From assembly GCA_029907755.1 (NCBI GenBank), contig JARYLH010000024.1:1-14576 (forward strand): a DNA stretch of 14,576 nucleotides, written 5' to 3'. Below, piece by piece: positions 5,900-13,546 of this stretch. This stretch comes from Candidatus Methanosuratincola sp. Its GTDB lineage: Archaea; Thermoproteota; Methanomethylicia; Methanomethylicales; Methanomethylicaceae. How positions within the stretch are numbered: the stretch's first letter is position 1; each line of letters begins with the position of its first letter. The position numbers were made by a program, and so were the translations under genes. The notes under the pieces were generated by a model, which made no database searches, was not told where the DNA came from, and worked only from the letters and a program-made list of their open reading frames with translations.

Positions 5900-6237
5900 T
5901 CGAAGGCATTGGGAGCCTCTGCCTCGCTCCCGCCTGAGGTTCAGGAGATCTGGCTTTGGCTGCCTGATGTTTCGTATCGAGGCGCCATCTACAGCAACGC
6001 GCCGCGAAGTCGTTCTTTTTTCCAGCCCGCGTGTGGCTATCCAAAATCCCACTTTGCTTAGACCTTTTGCAGCCTTTGACGACTTTTGCCGCGGGCAGGG
6101 TAAGGCGCCGGGCTCGTTGAGGCAGATGTCCTACTGTTTAGCTGTTCACATGTTTTATAGAATTACAAATATAACAAAAAATGTATTTTCGTTATACAAA
6201 AAAACAATATACTAATTTGAAAATTCGAATTGAATAA
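5900..6237. other. Gene-free intergenic stretch before the surface-protein gene
   Basis: No convincing gene is seen. Near the left end two adjacent hairpins can form: GGGAGC/GCTCCC (5911-5931) and CCTGA/TCAGG (5933-5945). They may belong to the 3' end of the small membrane-protein transcript. A TTCTTTTTTCC run at 6014-6024 could terminate it. From about 6150 the sequence becomes very AT-rich, leading into the next promoter. Confidence 0.4.
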
Positions 6238-6239
6238 CA

Positions 6240-6246
6240 CTTATAT
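6240..6246 (+). promoter_or_regulatory. TATA box of the surface-protein gene
   Basis: CTTATAT predicts transcription from about 6269. GGAGGAG at 6283-6289 then sits 5 nt before the ATG at 6295, a strong ribosome-binding site, as expected for an abundant surface product. Confidence 0.55.
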
Positions 6247-6294
6247 CGATAGGTTCGATTAATCTGTTAGGGAAATATTTTTGGAGGAGAATTT

Positions 6295-8850
6295 ATGAGG
6301 AAAATAATTCCAGCACTGCTGATAGTGACGATGCTACTTGCTGCATATCCTGTGGCTTTGATATCTGTCAGAGCGGGCTACGGAAACGGCGAAGGCGATG
6401 CCACTCACTATCCATTGATTGCGGGGCAGACCATATGCTTGGGCGAAGTCTTGGTTTGGCATAACGATACTCACCTCTCTGTGAAATACGTCCTGTTCGA
6501 CAATGCGACGGCGGAGGGTTGGCTGATCACGGGCATACATTTGCACGCCAATACGAGCCTAGCAGGCATACCGAATTCTAACGGAAATCCGATACCAGGG
6601 CAATTCATGGTGAAGCGCACATATGACCCTGGCGTGAACTCGACTGAGGCGTTCGCTATCGATCTGGCCGCCAATGGTTGGCTATGCGGGGTGAATCTTT
6701 TCATCGCCGCACACGCTGACGTGGAGAGGTTAATTGGCGAGAATTGCTCGACGCCTGCACCGGAGGAGTTGCCTCAGTCCGTGACAATGAGCATCTCATG
6801 GCCTGTCACGGGCGGATCGTACTACTTCCCCCAGGTCAACGTCACCGACGGCGGCATCCTTGCGGGCAAGTACGGCGGATGGTGCGCCGACACTGACCGC
6901 AACATCGAAAAATACAAGAATTACACTGCCCAGGTTTTCTCGAGCCTCGGGACCCTGCCGGACGGGCTCGTTGAGTATCCAGGGAACCTCTCGAAGATCA
7001 ACTGGATACTGAACCAGGGTTTCGTAGGCAAATCTTCCCAAGGCGGCTACGGTGCTTTCACTTACGGCGACGTCCAGAGGGCAATATGGGAGCTGATCGA
7101 TGACGAGCAGTCAAATAGTAGCCTAAACGGTTGGGACATAAACCGCGTGAACGAGATCCTAACCGGCGCTAACCAGAACGGCGGTTTCGTGCCGGGCTGC
7201 GGCCAAGTCTATGCAATATTGCTCGTACCGGTAGACGATTCTCGGATATGCGCGCAGATCGTCATCATCGAGCGCGAACTGGGCTGCGCATGCGCCCCCG
7301 TATATCAGAGGGAAACTGCCTGGGGCGGCACTGAGGAGTTCCCTGGCGCAAGTTGGGCCAGGTACATCCTCTACGAGCTGACGTGCGGTGGCGGTGCGAC
7401 CCCTCCGGACATCTCGGTCGTAAAGGACGCAAAAACCTCCTACACTAGGACTTGGCAATGGGATATCGAAAAGTCCGTCGATCCAAGCGAATGGCACCTC
7501 TTCAAGGGCGACAGCGGGACATCCACGTACACGATCCAAGTGACTAAGACTGGATATGTTGACAGCGGCTGGTCAGTCTCCGGGAGCATTTCAATTACGA
7601 ACAACGAGGATTTCGCGGTCAATATAACGAGCGTTACCGACGTCGTCTCGCCAGACATCGCAGCCAACGTCGAATTCCCGGTCACATTCCCGTACATGCT
7701 GGGCGCAGGAGAAACCCTTGAAGGCAACTACACCGCCGCACTCCCCGACGCCAGCTCCCGCACGAACACCCTGACCGTCACCCTGCAGAACTACGACTAC
7801 TCTCGGGGTAGTCCCAAACTCTCAGGCACGACGGACTTCACTGTGGCCTTGAACTTCAGCTTCGTCGAATCAGAGATCACAGAGGTCGACGAATGCATAA
7901 CCGTCACCGACGACAAGTACGGCGACTTGGGCACTGTGTGCTATCCCGACGCTCCAAAGACCTTCATCTACTCGCTCGATGTCGGACCGTACGCGACTCC
8001 CGGCACTTACTACTTCGACAACACCGCATCATTCGAAACCAATGATCAGGGGATAAATGGAAGCGACTCCTGGTCCATCGAAGTAACTGTCCAGGCTCCT
8101 GTCCGCATCTGCGGGTACAAGTTCTACGACCTCAACGCCAACGGCGAGTGGGACGACGGCGAACCTGCGGTCCAAGGCTTCAGGATCCAGCTCAGCGATG
8201 CCAGCGGCTCTCCGCTAGCAATTGCCCACACTGATTCCGAGGGATGGTACTGCTTCGAGATAAACGATGCAGGCACGTACATCGTAAGCGAGGTGATGCC
8301 GTGCGGGTGGGTGAACACCACTGCAGCGTCGCTTACAATCGAAGTCCTTGGCACCGAAAACGGTGACATCAGAGTCGACTTCGGAAACGTCTGCCTAGAG
8401 CAGGGCTACGGAGGCAAGACAATAGGCTTCTGGTCCAACAAGAACGGGCAAGCCCTCATCAACTCCGGCGACATCTTGGCGCTCAATGGACTAAACCTCT
8501 ACACGCCCTCCGGATGGACTTACCCGCCTTTCACCGACAAGACCCAGATAAGGACATACCTGCTCAGCGCAAACGCCAGGGACATGAGGTGGATGCTCTC
8601 CGCCCAGCTGGTTGGGACCATGCTCAACACGCGCCATGGCTTGGACGCATTGACTCTAGTTTACGTCGGCCCCTCTGCATACGTGCCTACTGGCTTCATA
8701 ACCATAGGTGAGATCATGGACAGCGCGAATGACGCACTCACCGGCAACGATAGAGGCGCGCAGGGATACTGGAAGGGTCTGCTTGACGACATAAACAACA
8801 ACCGGCTATACTTTGTCTGCGAAGAGCCATGTGACGTTGTGTACCCGTAG
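6295..8850 (+). CDS. Secreted modular surface protein with predicted thioester (TED-like) domain
   Basis: This 851-aa protein has an N-terminal signal peptide (RKIIPALLIVTMLLAAYPVA, cleavage near 27). Residues 28-165 are an unassigned beta-rich region. Residues 180-312 resemble the thioester domain (TED/TQxA) of Gram-positive surface adhesins: GGWCADTD (C197), KINWILNQGF, then DVQRAIWEL (Q261, W265). C197 and Q261 are the expected thioester partners. Residues 370-600 form beta-sandwich modules starting SYTRTWQWDIEKSV, and 604-700 an SdrD/Cna-B-like fold (YDLNANGEWDDGEP, AGTYIVSEV). Residues 705-850 are a 'GKTIGFWSNKNGQ' module also known from bacterial surface proteins. There are 17 Cys and about 14 N-glycosylation sequons, fitting an exported glycoprotein. 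No C-terminal membrane anchor or sorting motif is visible, so attachment to the cell is unexplained. Third codon positions look less GC-biased than in neighbours, hinting at acquired origin. Confidence 0.85.
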   Translation: MRKIIPALLIVTMLLAAYPVALISVRAGYGNGEGDATHYPLIAGQTICLGEVLVWHNDTHLSVKYVLFDNATAEGWLITGIHLHANTSLAGIPNSNGNPIPGQFMVKRTYDPGVNSTEAFAIDLAANGWLCGVNLFIAAHADVERLIGENCSTPAPEELPQSVTMSISWPVTGGSYYFPQVNVTDGGILAGKYGGWCADTDRNIEKYKNYTAQVFSSLGTLPDGLVEYPGNLSKINWILNQGFVGKSSQGGYGAFTYGDVQRAIWELIDDEQSNSSLNGWDINRVNEILTGANQNGGFVPGCGQVYAILLVPVDDSRICAQIVIIERELGCACAPVYQRETAWGGTEEFPGASWARYILYELTCGGGATPPDISVVKDAKTSYTRTWQWDIEKSVDPSEWHLFKGDSGTSTYTIQVTKTGYVDSGWSVSGSISITNNEDFAVNITSVTDVVSPDIAANVEFPVTFPYMLGAGETLEGNYTAALPDASSRTNTLTVTLQNYDYSRGSPKLSGTTDFTVALNFSFVESEITEVDECITVTDDKYGDLGTVCYPDAPKTFIYSLDVGPYATPGTYYFDNTASFETNDQGINGSDSWSIEVTVQAPVRICGYKFYDLNANGEWDDGEPAVQGFRIQLSDASGSPLAIAHTDSEGWYCFEINDAGTYIVSEVMPCGWVNTTAASLTIEVLGTENGDIRVDFGNVCLEQGYGGKTIGFWSNKNGQALINSGDILALNGLNLYTPSGWTYPPFTDKTQIRTYLLSANARDMRWMLSAQLVGTMLNTRHGLDALTLVYVGPSAYVPTGFITIGEIMDSANDALTGNDRGAQGYWKGLLDDINNNRLYFVCEEPCDVVYP

Positions 8851-8862
8851 TCTACCGGGAAT

Positions 8863-8894
8863 CCTTCTTTTTTCCTTTTTTTTTCTTTTCTTTC
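8863..8894 (+). terminator. Long poly-T terminator of the surface-protein gene
   Basis: A pyrimidine stretch, mostly T with interspersed C, begins about 13 nt past the stop codon and contains several runs of 4-9 T. It should stop transcription efficiently. Confidence 0.65.
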
Positions 8895-9022
8895 CATTCG
8901 AAAATTATCGATCACCATTCCGATCAAGCAGTTTCGGGGGCATCTGTTTAAATTGGCCTGGCGAAAGGAGCCGCCTGCAAGATCTGCCGTAAGATCGGAT
9001 GCCTGCCAAAAAGGATAGGTGG

Positions 9023-9096
9023 AGCCTTAGGGGGGATTTGAACCCCCGACCAACGGTTTACGAAACCGTCGCTCTGCCGGGCTGAGCCACTAAGGC
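9023..9096 (-). tRNA. tRNA-Thr (anticodon CGT)
   Basis: On the minus strand a 74-nt cloverleaf forms: acceptor GCCTTAG/CTAAGGC, D-arm GCTC/GAGC, anticodon stem ACGGT/ACCGT with loop TTCGTAA, and T-arm GGGGG/CCCCC with loop TTCAAAT. The anticodon CGT reads ACG codons. No intron and no encoded CCA. It differs from the tRNA-Thr(TGT) at 3309-3382 at only five positions, two of which are a compensatory acceptor pair. A minus-strand TATA-like ATTTATTTTTT lies at 9121-9131, and CCTTTTTGG follows the 3' end at about 9007-9015. Confidence 0.97.
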
Positions 9097-9120
9097 ATTC
9101 CCCCCGTCTAAAACAATGCC

Positions 9121-9131
9121 AAAAAATAAAT
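9121..9131. promoter_or_regulatory. A/T-rich promoter element between tRNA-Thr and thiL
   Basis: AAAAAATAAAT reads as ATTTATTTTTT on the minus strand and is spaced correctly to start the tRNA-Thr transcript near 9104. It may also serve thiL on the plus strand, with a start near 9152. Confidence 0.45.
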
Positions 9132-9178
9132 CCTTTTCCATACCTCTTGTAAATGCTGGGTTCTCTGGAGGCTTCCGG

Positions 9179-10186
9179 ATGGATCGTCTGCGTGCAGGGG
9201 ATATTGGGGAGAGAGGTCTGATCGAGCTGATCTGGGGTCTAGTAGACCGGCAGCTACTGGGCGAACCCGCAGAAAACCCGCTCCCCCACCCTGATGATGC
9301 CTCGGCTCTACTCCTGCCGGGCGGGCGCTTCCTGGTCCTCAAGACTGACATGTTCGTCAGGAGGACCGACGCCCCTCGGGGGATGCGCCACTACCAGATG
9401 GGGAGGAAGTCCGTCGTGATGTGCGCGAGCGACCTCGCAGCCAAGGGCGCTAAGCCGCATGCGTTCATGCACTCGATGGGGGTCCCCCCCAGCTACCCGT
9501 CCGGAGGCGTCCTTGATCTTGTTCGCGGTTTGCTCTCCGCCTGCAAGGAGTACGGCGTGGCTTTCCTCGGCGGCGACTTGGGCGAGTCCAAGGACCTTGT
9601 GGTGGCGGGCTTCATGGTCGGATTTGCCGACCGCATTGTCAGGAGATCCGGGGCTTCTCCAGGCGACCTCTTGGCAGTGACCGGGCACTTCGGGGAGACG
9701 GCTTCTGCACTCGAGATCCTTCTGAAGGGCAGGAGCGCCCCACCTCCGCTCAGGAGGAGGCTGCTCAGGAGCGTCTACCAGCCTAGAGCGAGGGTCGATC
9801 TGGGGGTCGCCCTCGCAGGGACAGGGGCGGTGACCTCCTCGATGGACTCGAGCGACGGGCTGGCCTTCACCCTCCACGAGCTCGCCAGGTCGAGCGGGGT
9901 CCGTTTTGTGATCTACAAGGTCCCAGTCTCCAGGGCTGCCGAGGAGTTCGCCTCGATCCACGGGATCCCCGCCGAGGAGCTCGCACTCTACGGCGGCGAG
10001 GAGTACGAGTTCGTCCTCACGATCAAGCCAGAAGCATATGACAGGGCTCAGGCGGCTGCCGAAAGGTGCGGGAACAGCCTGTTGCCCATAGGCAGGGTGG
10101 AGGAGGGGAGGGGCGTCTTCTTGAGCGACGGAACCTTGGAGCGCCCGATTGAGGCGAAGGGATGGGAACACCTGAGTTGTCCGTAG
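9179..10186 (+). CDS. thiL: Thiamine-monophosphate kinase ThiL
   Basis: ThiL phosphorylates thiamine monophosphate to the cofactor thiamine diphosphate using ATP. The 335-aa product carries the family pattern: an N-terminal GERGLIELIWG, PHPDDASALL (acidic metal/nucleotide-binding pair near 39-40), KTDMFVRRTD, KSVVMCASDLAAKGAKPHAF, LGGDLGES, GHFGETASALEILL, MDSSDGLAFTLHELA and YGGEEYEFVLTI. It belongs to the PurM/AIR-synthase-related fold. The start at 9179 is chosen because GGAGG (9167-9171) is 7 nt upstream and MDRLRAGDIGERGLI matches the usual N-terminus. An in-frame ATG at 9116 would overlap the tRNA-Thr promoter element. The next gene begins 15 nt after the stop, so the two are probably co-transcribed. 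Confidence 0.95.
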   Translation: MDRLRAGDIGERGLIELIWGLVDRQLLGEPAENPLPHPDDASALLLPGGRFLVLKTDMFVRRTDAPRGMRHYQMGRKSVVMCASDLAAKGAKPHAFMHSMGVPPSYPSGGVLDLVRGLLSACKEYGVAFLGGDLGESKDLVVAGFMVGFADRIVRRSGASPGDLLAVTGHFGETASALEILLKGRSAPPPLRRRLLRSVYQPRARVDLGVALAGTGAVTSSMDSSDGLAFTLHELARSSGVRFVIYKVPVSRAAEEFASIHGIPAEELALYGGEEYEFVLTIKPEAYDRAQAAAERCGNSLLPIGRVEEGRGVFLSDGTLERPIEAKGWEHLSCP

Positions 10187-10201
10187 GGGCTGTCTGACAA
10201 G

Positions 10202-11905
10202 ATGCGCGTCCTCATAATTGACGGTTACACGGATGAGCCCGCCGGGCTGGGAGTCCCACCGTTCATAGACATCTACCCCAGGTACGTTGCCGGCGCGGTA
10301 TGGGCAGCCTCACCTGGGGCTGAAGTCCTGTACATCACCATAGATGACGCCAGGCGCGACCCGGATAGGCTCAGAAGCCTGTCCGCCTCTTCCGATCTCT
10401 CGGTCCTGATCGCCGGGGTAACCGTGCCGGGCAAGTACCTCTCAGGAGCCCCTGCAACCCACAACGACGCGATCCGAATCCCCGCGCTGCTCGGCTCCAG
10501 ATATAGGGCCATATGCGGCCCAGCCGTAAGGTTCGGCTTCGGGCGAGGCGGTTGCAGCAGGAGCGTCGCGAAGGACCTCTCCGCCCTCTACGACTTCGTA
10601 ATCACCGGTGACTCTGAGATTGTCGTCCACCGACTAGTAAAGGAGAATTTCGGCGAGGGGGTGGACCTAAACTCGGTCCGCGAGAGCGCGGGAAGCTCGG
10701 ACGCCTTCGCGGAGCGCGGTGCCAGGGTGATCAGGCAGCACCCGTTCTTCCCGGATGGGCTGGTCTGCGAGATAGAGACCTACCGGGGCTGCCCGCGGTC
10801 TGTTCTGGGCGGGTGCTCCTTCTGCACCGAGCCGCTCCACGGCTACCCTGAGTTCAGGACCGTGAGGGGCGTCGCCCGCGAGGTGGCCGCCCTCCACTCC
10901 GAGGGGGCAGTCAACTTCAGGGTCGGCAGGCAGCCCGACCTCCTTGTGTACGGATCAAGGGACAAGGGTCTGGCATGCCCCGCGCCGAACCCTTCGGCGA
11001 TCCGCCGGCTGTTCTCCTCGATCCGCAGGTCCGCACCATCCCTCCGGGTGCTGCACATCGACAACTGCAACCCTGCCACGATAGCCGAGCACCCCGAGCT
11101 CTCCGAGGAGGCGCTCAAGGAGGTTGTGAGGTACCACACACCAGGGGACACAGCCGCGCTGGGCATAGAGTCCGTGGATGAGGAGGTCATCAGGAGGAAT
11201 AACCTGAAGGTCGATTACGAGGGCGCCATGAGGGCGATCTCCCTCATAAACCGGGTCGGGGCGGCAAGGGGGCAGAACGGCATGCCCCACCTCCTTCCGG
11301 GCCTCAATTTCGTCTACGGTCTACCAGGGGAGACTAAAACGACCTACGAGGCGAACTTCGAGTTCATGAAGGAGGCGCTAGACTCCGGCTTGCTCTTCAG
11401 GCGTGTGAACCTGAGGCAGGTGATGGTCATGCCTTCGACGAGGATGGAGTCCTCGGGTGACTACCTCGTCAGGAAGCACCGCCACCTCTTCCTCTCCCAC
11501 AAGCTCAAGGTTAGGCAGGAGATCGACCTGCCCATGATGAAGCGCATCGTGCCAGAATTCACGGTCCTCAAGGGGGTCCGGACGGAGCTAGTCCAGGGTG
11601 GGATGACCTGGGGGCGCCAGGTCGGGTCATACCCGGTGCTCGTCGGGATACCGAGGCAGCTCGAGGTTGGGCAATTCATCGACGTCTTGGTGGTCTCGCA
11701 TGGCCCGAGGTCGGTGGGAGGGCTCCGATTCCCGGTCAAGATAAACGAGCTCGAGCTCAGGGAGCTCGAGAGCATACCCGGGGTTGGGGCGAAGAGGGCA
11801 GCATCGATCGTTCTGAAACGCCCTTTCCCCAGCCTCGAGTCCTTCATGGAGAAATTCGGCGGGGTCCCAGAGATCGCGCGTATGGCGCAGTTCCTTGAGT
11901 TCTAA
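10202..11905 (+). CDS. Radical SAM protein with C-terminal helix-hairpin-helix (COG1031 type)
   Basis: This 567-aa protein matches the archaeal radical SAM group with a C-terminal helix-hairpin-helix. The N-terminal ~180 residues resemble a cobalamin-binding-like Rossmann domain (RVLIIDGYTDEPAGLG, then VLIAGVTVPGKYL). The cluster motif is RGCPRSVLGGCSFCTEP, giving C197-x7-C205-x2-C208 rather than the usual Cx3Cx2C. Radical SAM core features follow (GIESVDEEVIRRNN, GLNFVYGLPGET). After residue 470 a short beta region precedes the HhH (LESIPGVGAKRAASIVLKRP, about 523-541), a nucleic-acid-binding motif. The substrate is unknown; RNA or DNA modification is a reasonable inference. The ATG at 10202 lies 15 nt after thiL, implying co-transcription without an obvious pathway link. 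Confidence 0.88.
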   Translation: MRVLIIDGYTDEPAGLGVPPFIDIYPRYVAGAVWAASPGAEVLYITIDDARRDPDRLRSLSASSDLSVLIAGVTVPGKYLSGAPATHNDAIRIPALLGSRYRAICGPAVRFGFGRGGCSRSVAKDLSALYDFVITGDSEIVVHRLVKENFGEGVDLNSVRESAGSSDAFAERGARVIRQHPFFPDGLVCEIETYRGCPRSVLGGCSFCTEPLHGYPEFRTVRGVAREVAALHSEGAVNFRVGRQPDLLVYGSRDKGLACPAPNPSAIRRLFSSIRRSAPSLRVLHIDNCNPATIAEHPELSEEALKEVVRYHTPGDTAALGIESVDEEVIRRNNLKVDYEGAMRAISLINRVGAARGQNGMPHLLPGLNFVYGLPGETKTTYEANFEFMKEALDSGLLFRRVNLRQVMVMPSTRMESSGDYLVRKHRHLFLSHKLKVRQEIDLPMMKRIVPEFTVLKGVRTELVQGGMTWGRQVGSYPVLVGIPRQLEVGQFIDVLVVSHGPRSVGGLRFPVKINELELRELESIPGVGAKRAASIVLKRPFPSLESFMEKFGGVPEIARMAQFLEF

Positions 11906-11914
11906 GACAAAACC

Positions 11915-11921
11915 CTTTAAT
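11915..11921 (+). promoter_or_regulatory. TATA box of uspA, predicting a leaderless mRNA
   Basis: CTTTAAT is centred 26-27 bp before the uspA ATG at 11945, so transcription should begin at or within a base or two of the start codon. No ribosome-binding site precedes the ATG, in agreement. Confidence 0.6.
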
Positions 11922-11944
11922 CCGATGCGGGCTACTCATTAGTT

Positions 11945-12397
11945 ATGGAAATCAAGAAAATACTCGTGCCTGTGGACGGGTCCCCCGCGACCAGCAGGGT
12001 GATGGAGTATGCCTGCCACTTCGCGAAGACGTTCGGATCCGAGCTTCTCCTGCTTCACGTTGTCTCGATCCCGCCGGTCTCGGACGTGGGCGGGATCCAG
12101 GTCGCAGCCAAGGAACTGGAGGAGGCGGGGCAGTCGATCCTCAGCAGCGCCGTCAGGGCTGCCGAGGAGATGTCAGTGAGCCCGACCACGATACTTGACT
12201 TCTCGGTAGGGAACGCCGGAATGCGCATCGTCCAGCTGGCGAAGGAGAAGTCCGCCGACATGATCGTGATAGGCGCGCGCGGGCAGAGCAGGATACGGGC
12301 GCTGCTGATGGGGAGCGTCGCCAACAGCGTGGTGAACAACGCCCCTTGCCCTGTCTTCGTCGTGAGGCCTTGCGCGGACCAGGAGACATCTGGCTGA
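11945..12397 (+). CDS. Universal stress protein, UspA family
   Basis: This 150-aa single-domain protein has the Rossmann-like Usp fold. It begins KKILVPVDGSPAT with the nucleotide-contacting D11. It ends with the ATP-binding signature G110-x2-G113-x9-G123-S124 within GARGQSRIRALLMGSVAN, followed by NNAPCPVFVVRP. An ATP-binding form is therefore expected. Such proteins are cytosolic dimers linked to stress survival; the specific role here is unknown. The gene has its own TATA box and appears leaderless. The next gene, uppP, starts 15 nt downstream (3 nt if a GTG is used), so both are likely on one mRNA. Confidence 0.94.
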   Translation: MEIKKILVPVDGSPATSRVMEYACHFAKTFGSELLLLHVVSIPPVSDVGGIQVAAKELEEAGQSILSSAVRAAEEMSVSPTTILDFSVGNAGMRIVQLAKEKSADMIVIGARGQSRIRALLMGSVANSVVNNAPCPVFVVRPCADQETSG

Positions 12398-12412
12398 TAG
12401 GTGGTTTTCTGC

Positions 12413-13180
12413 TTGGATCTCGTGCACGCGATCTCTTTGGGTATAGTCCAGGGAATAACGGAGTGGCTCCCGATCTCCAGCTCCGGACACCTCGTCCTCT
12501 TGCAGGAGTTGATGGGGCTCAAAGCACCGCTCTCCTTCGATCTGGCCCTCCACCTCGGGACGCTGGTGGCCGTCTGTGCATACCTGCGTAAGGAACTGCT
12601 TGGGATCGCCCGTCCGGTCCTGGCGATGGATACGAAGTCGGAGGGTTTCAGGACAGCGGTGCTTATCGCAATCGGCATTGTGCCCGCCTTCCTCGCGGGG
12701 TACTTCCTGGGTGATCTATTCGAGAGCCTTTTCCAGAGCCTCTTCGCAGTGGGCATCGGATTCCTGATAACCGCGGCTTTCCTGGCCCTCTCCAGGGTCG
12801 GCGGAGGGGGGAGGCGGGTGGACGCCGCGAGGGCCCTCCTGATAGGGGCTTTCCAGGCCGCCGCGATCGCCCCGGGGGTCTCGAGGAGCGGCATGACGAT
12901 TTCCTCGGCACTCCTGTCCGGGGTCGAGAAGGGGTCCGCTTTCAGGTTCTCCTTCCTCCTCTCGATACCTGTGATCCTTGGGGCATTCGCGTTCGAGCTC
13001 CTCGGGAGCCCGATTGAGTCGTTCGGCGTTGAGTACGTGGTCGGCTTCTTGGCTTCTGCCCTCGTCGGGTACGCCTCCATCGGGATCGTGAAGCGTGCGG
13101 TCCTCTCGGATCGCTTCTCCCTCTTCTCTGTCTACTGCGCAGCGCTAGGCGTCTCTCTTCTGGCATATTCGCTGTCTTGA
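12413..13180 (+). CDS. uppP: Undecaprenyl-diphosphatase UppP/BacA family
   Basis: UppP is an integral membrane phosphatase that removes phosphate from polyprenyl diphosphate, recycling the lipid carrier. In archaea the carrier is presumed to be dolichyl- or polyprenyl-type, used for N-glycosylation and surface glycans. The first active-site motif is QGITEWLPISSSGHL (Q13, E17, S22-S24, H26) and the second is APGVSRSGMTISS (R158). The rest is hydrophobic, with several membrane helices. The TTG at 12413 is chosen: AGGTGG (12399-12404) stands 8 nt before it, and MDLVHAISLGIVQG matches the family N-terminus. A GTG at 12401 would add four residues and itself lies in that ribosome-binding site. Length 255 aa is normal. 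It is downstream of uspA in a probable operon. Confidence 0.93.
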   Translation: MDLVHAISLGIVQGITEWLPISSSGHLVLLQELMGLKAPLSFDLALHLGTLVAVCAYLRKELLGIARPVLAMDTKSEGFRTAVLIAIGIVPAFLAGYFLGDLFESLFQSLFAVGIGFLITAAFLALSRVGGGGRRVDAARALLIGAFQAAAIAPGVSRSGMTISSALLSGVEKGSAFRFSFLLSIPVILGAFAFELLGSPIESFGVEYVVGFLASALVGYASIGIVKRAVLSDRFSLFSVYCAALGVSLLAYSLS

Positions 13181-13214
13181 ACAGCCAAAAATTCAGTAAA
13201 CCCTCTCTTTCCGG

Positions 13215-13526
13215 TCAGGTCCTGTGCAGCTCGATCTTCCTTCCCTCGAAGAACGCGGCGATCATCTTCTCCTTCCCGCTCTCCACCAGCCGCCAGATCG
13301 TGTTCCTTGACACCCCCATCATCACGCCAGCCTCATCGTACGAGAGCTTCTGAAGCTCCACCAGCCGCATCGCCTCGAGCTCAGCGAGGTCAAGCTCTAT
13401 TGGGGGCGCCCTCTCGCCGGGGACTGGAACCAGGGCCTCCGCCGCCGGGACCTTGGAGATATTGACGCTCTTAGGTCTCCTCCCTACGCACCCCCTCCTG
13501 CAACGTTCGCAGAAACCGCGAGGCAT
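13215..13526 (-). CDS. UPF0251/DUF134 predicted DNA-binding protein
   Basis: This 103-aa protein resembles the DUF134 (UPF0251) family of small helix-turn-helix regulators. It begins MPRGFCERCRRGC (C6, C9, C13, possibly metal-binding). The HTH region at about 51-85 includes DLAELEAMRLVELQKLSYDE and MMGVSRNTIWRLVESGKEKM, close to sigma-70 region 4-like helices. It ends FFEGRKIELHRT. The start at 13526 is selected over an in-frame GTG at 13544 because a strong TATA box at 13547-13556 is centred about 26 bp upstream, predicting a leaderless transcript beginning at this ATG. Targets are unknown. It is convergent with uppP and lies downstream of the exported-protein unit. Confidence 0.9.
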   Translation of the reverse strand: MPRGFCERCRRGCVGRRPKSVNISKVPAAEALVPVPGERAPPIELDLAELEAMRLVELQKLSYDEAGVMMGVSRNTIWRLVESGKEKMIAAFFEGRKIELHRT

Positions 13527-13546
13527 GAATATGGGATCTATCACAC

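Noticed and set aside
5774..6215. Two overlapping frames on opposite strands (5774-6052 minus and 5817-6215 plus)
   Set aside because: Both give Arg/Pro/Ser-rich sequences without hydrophobic or domain patterns. The two-helix frame at 5747-5899 is the better explanation of the left part.
8955..9035. Frame with CKICRKIGC next to a TTTAAATT box
   Set aside because: The Cys pattern looked like a zinc motif, but there is no start codon and the frame runs into the tRNA-Thr gene and stops.
9308..10171. Long open frame (287 codons) on the minus strand
   Set aside because: Antisense shadow of thiL in GC-rich DNA. The translation is low-complexity, rich in Pro/Arg/Gly/Glu, with no recognisable domain.
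12055..13080. Long open frame (341 codons) on the minus strand
   Set aside because: It lies opposite uspA and uppP, both of which have clear family motifs. The antisense translation is Arg/Ser/Pro/Thr-rich without structure.
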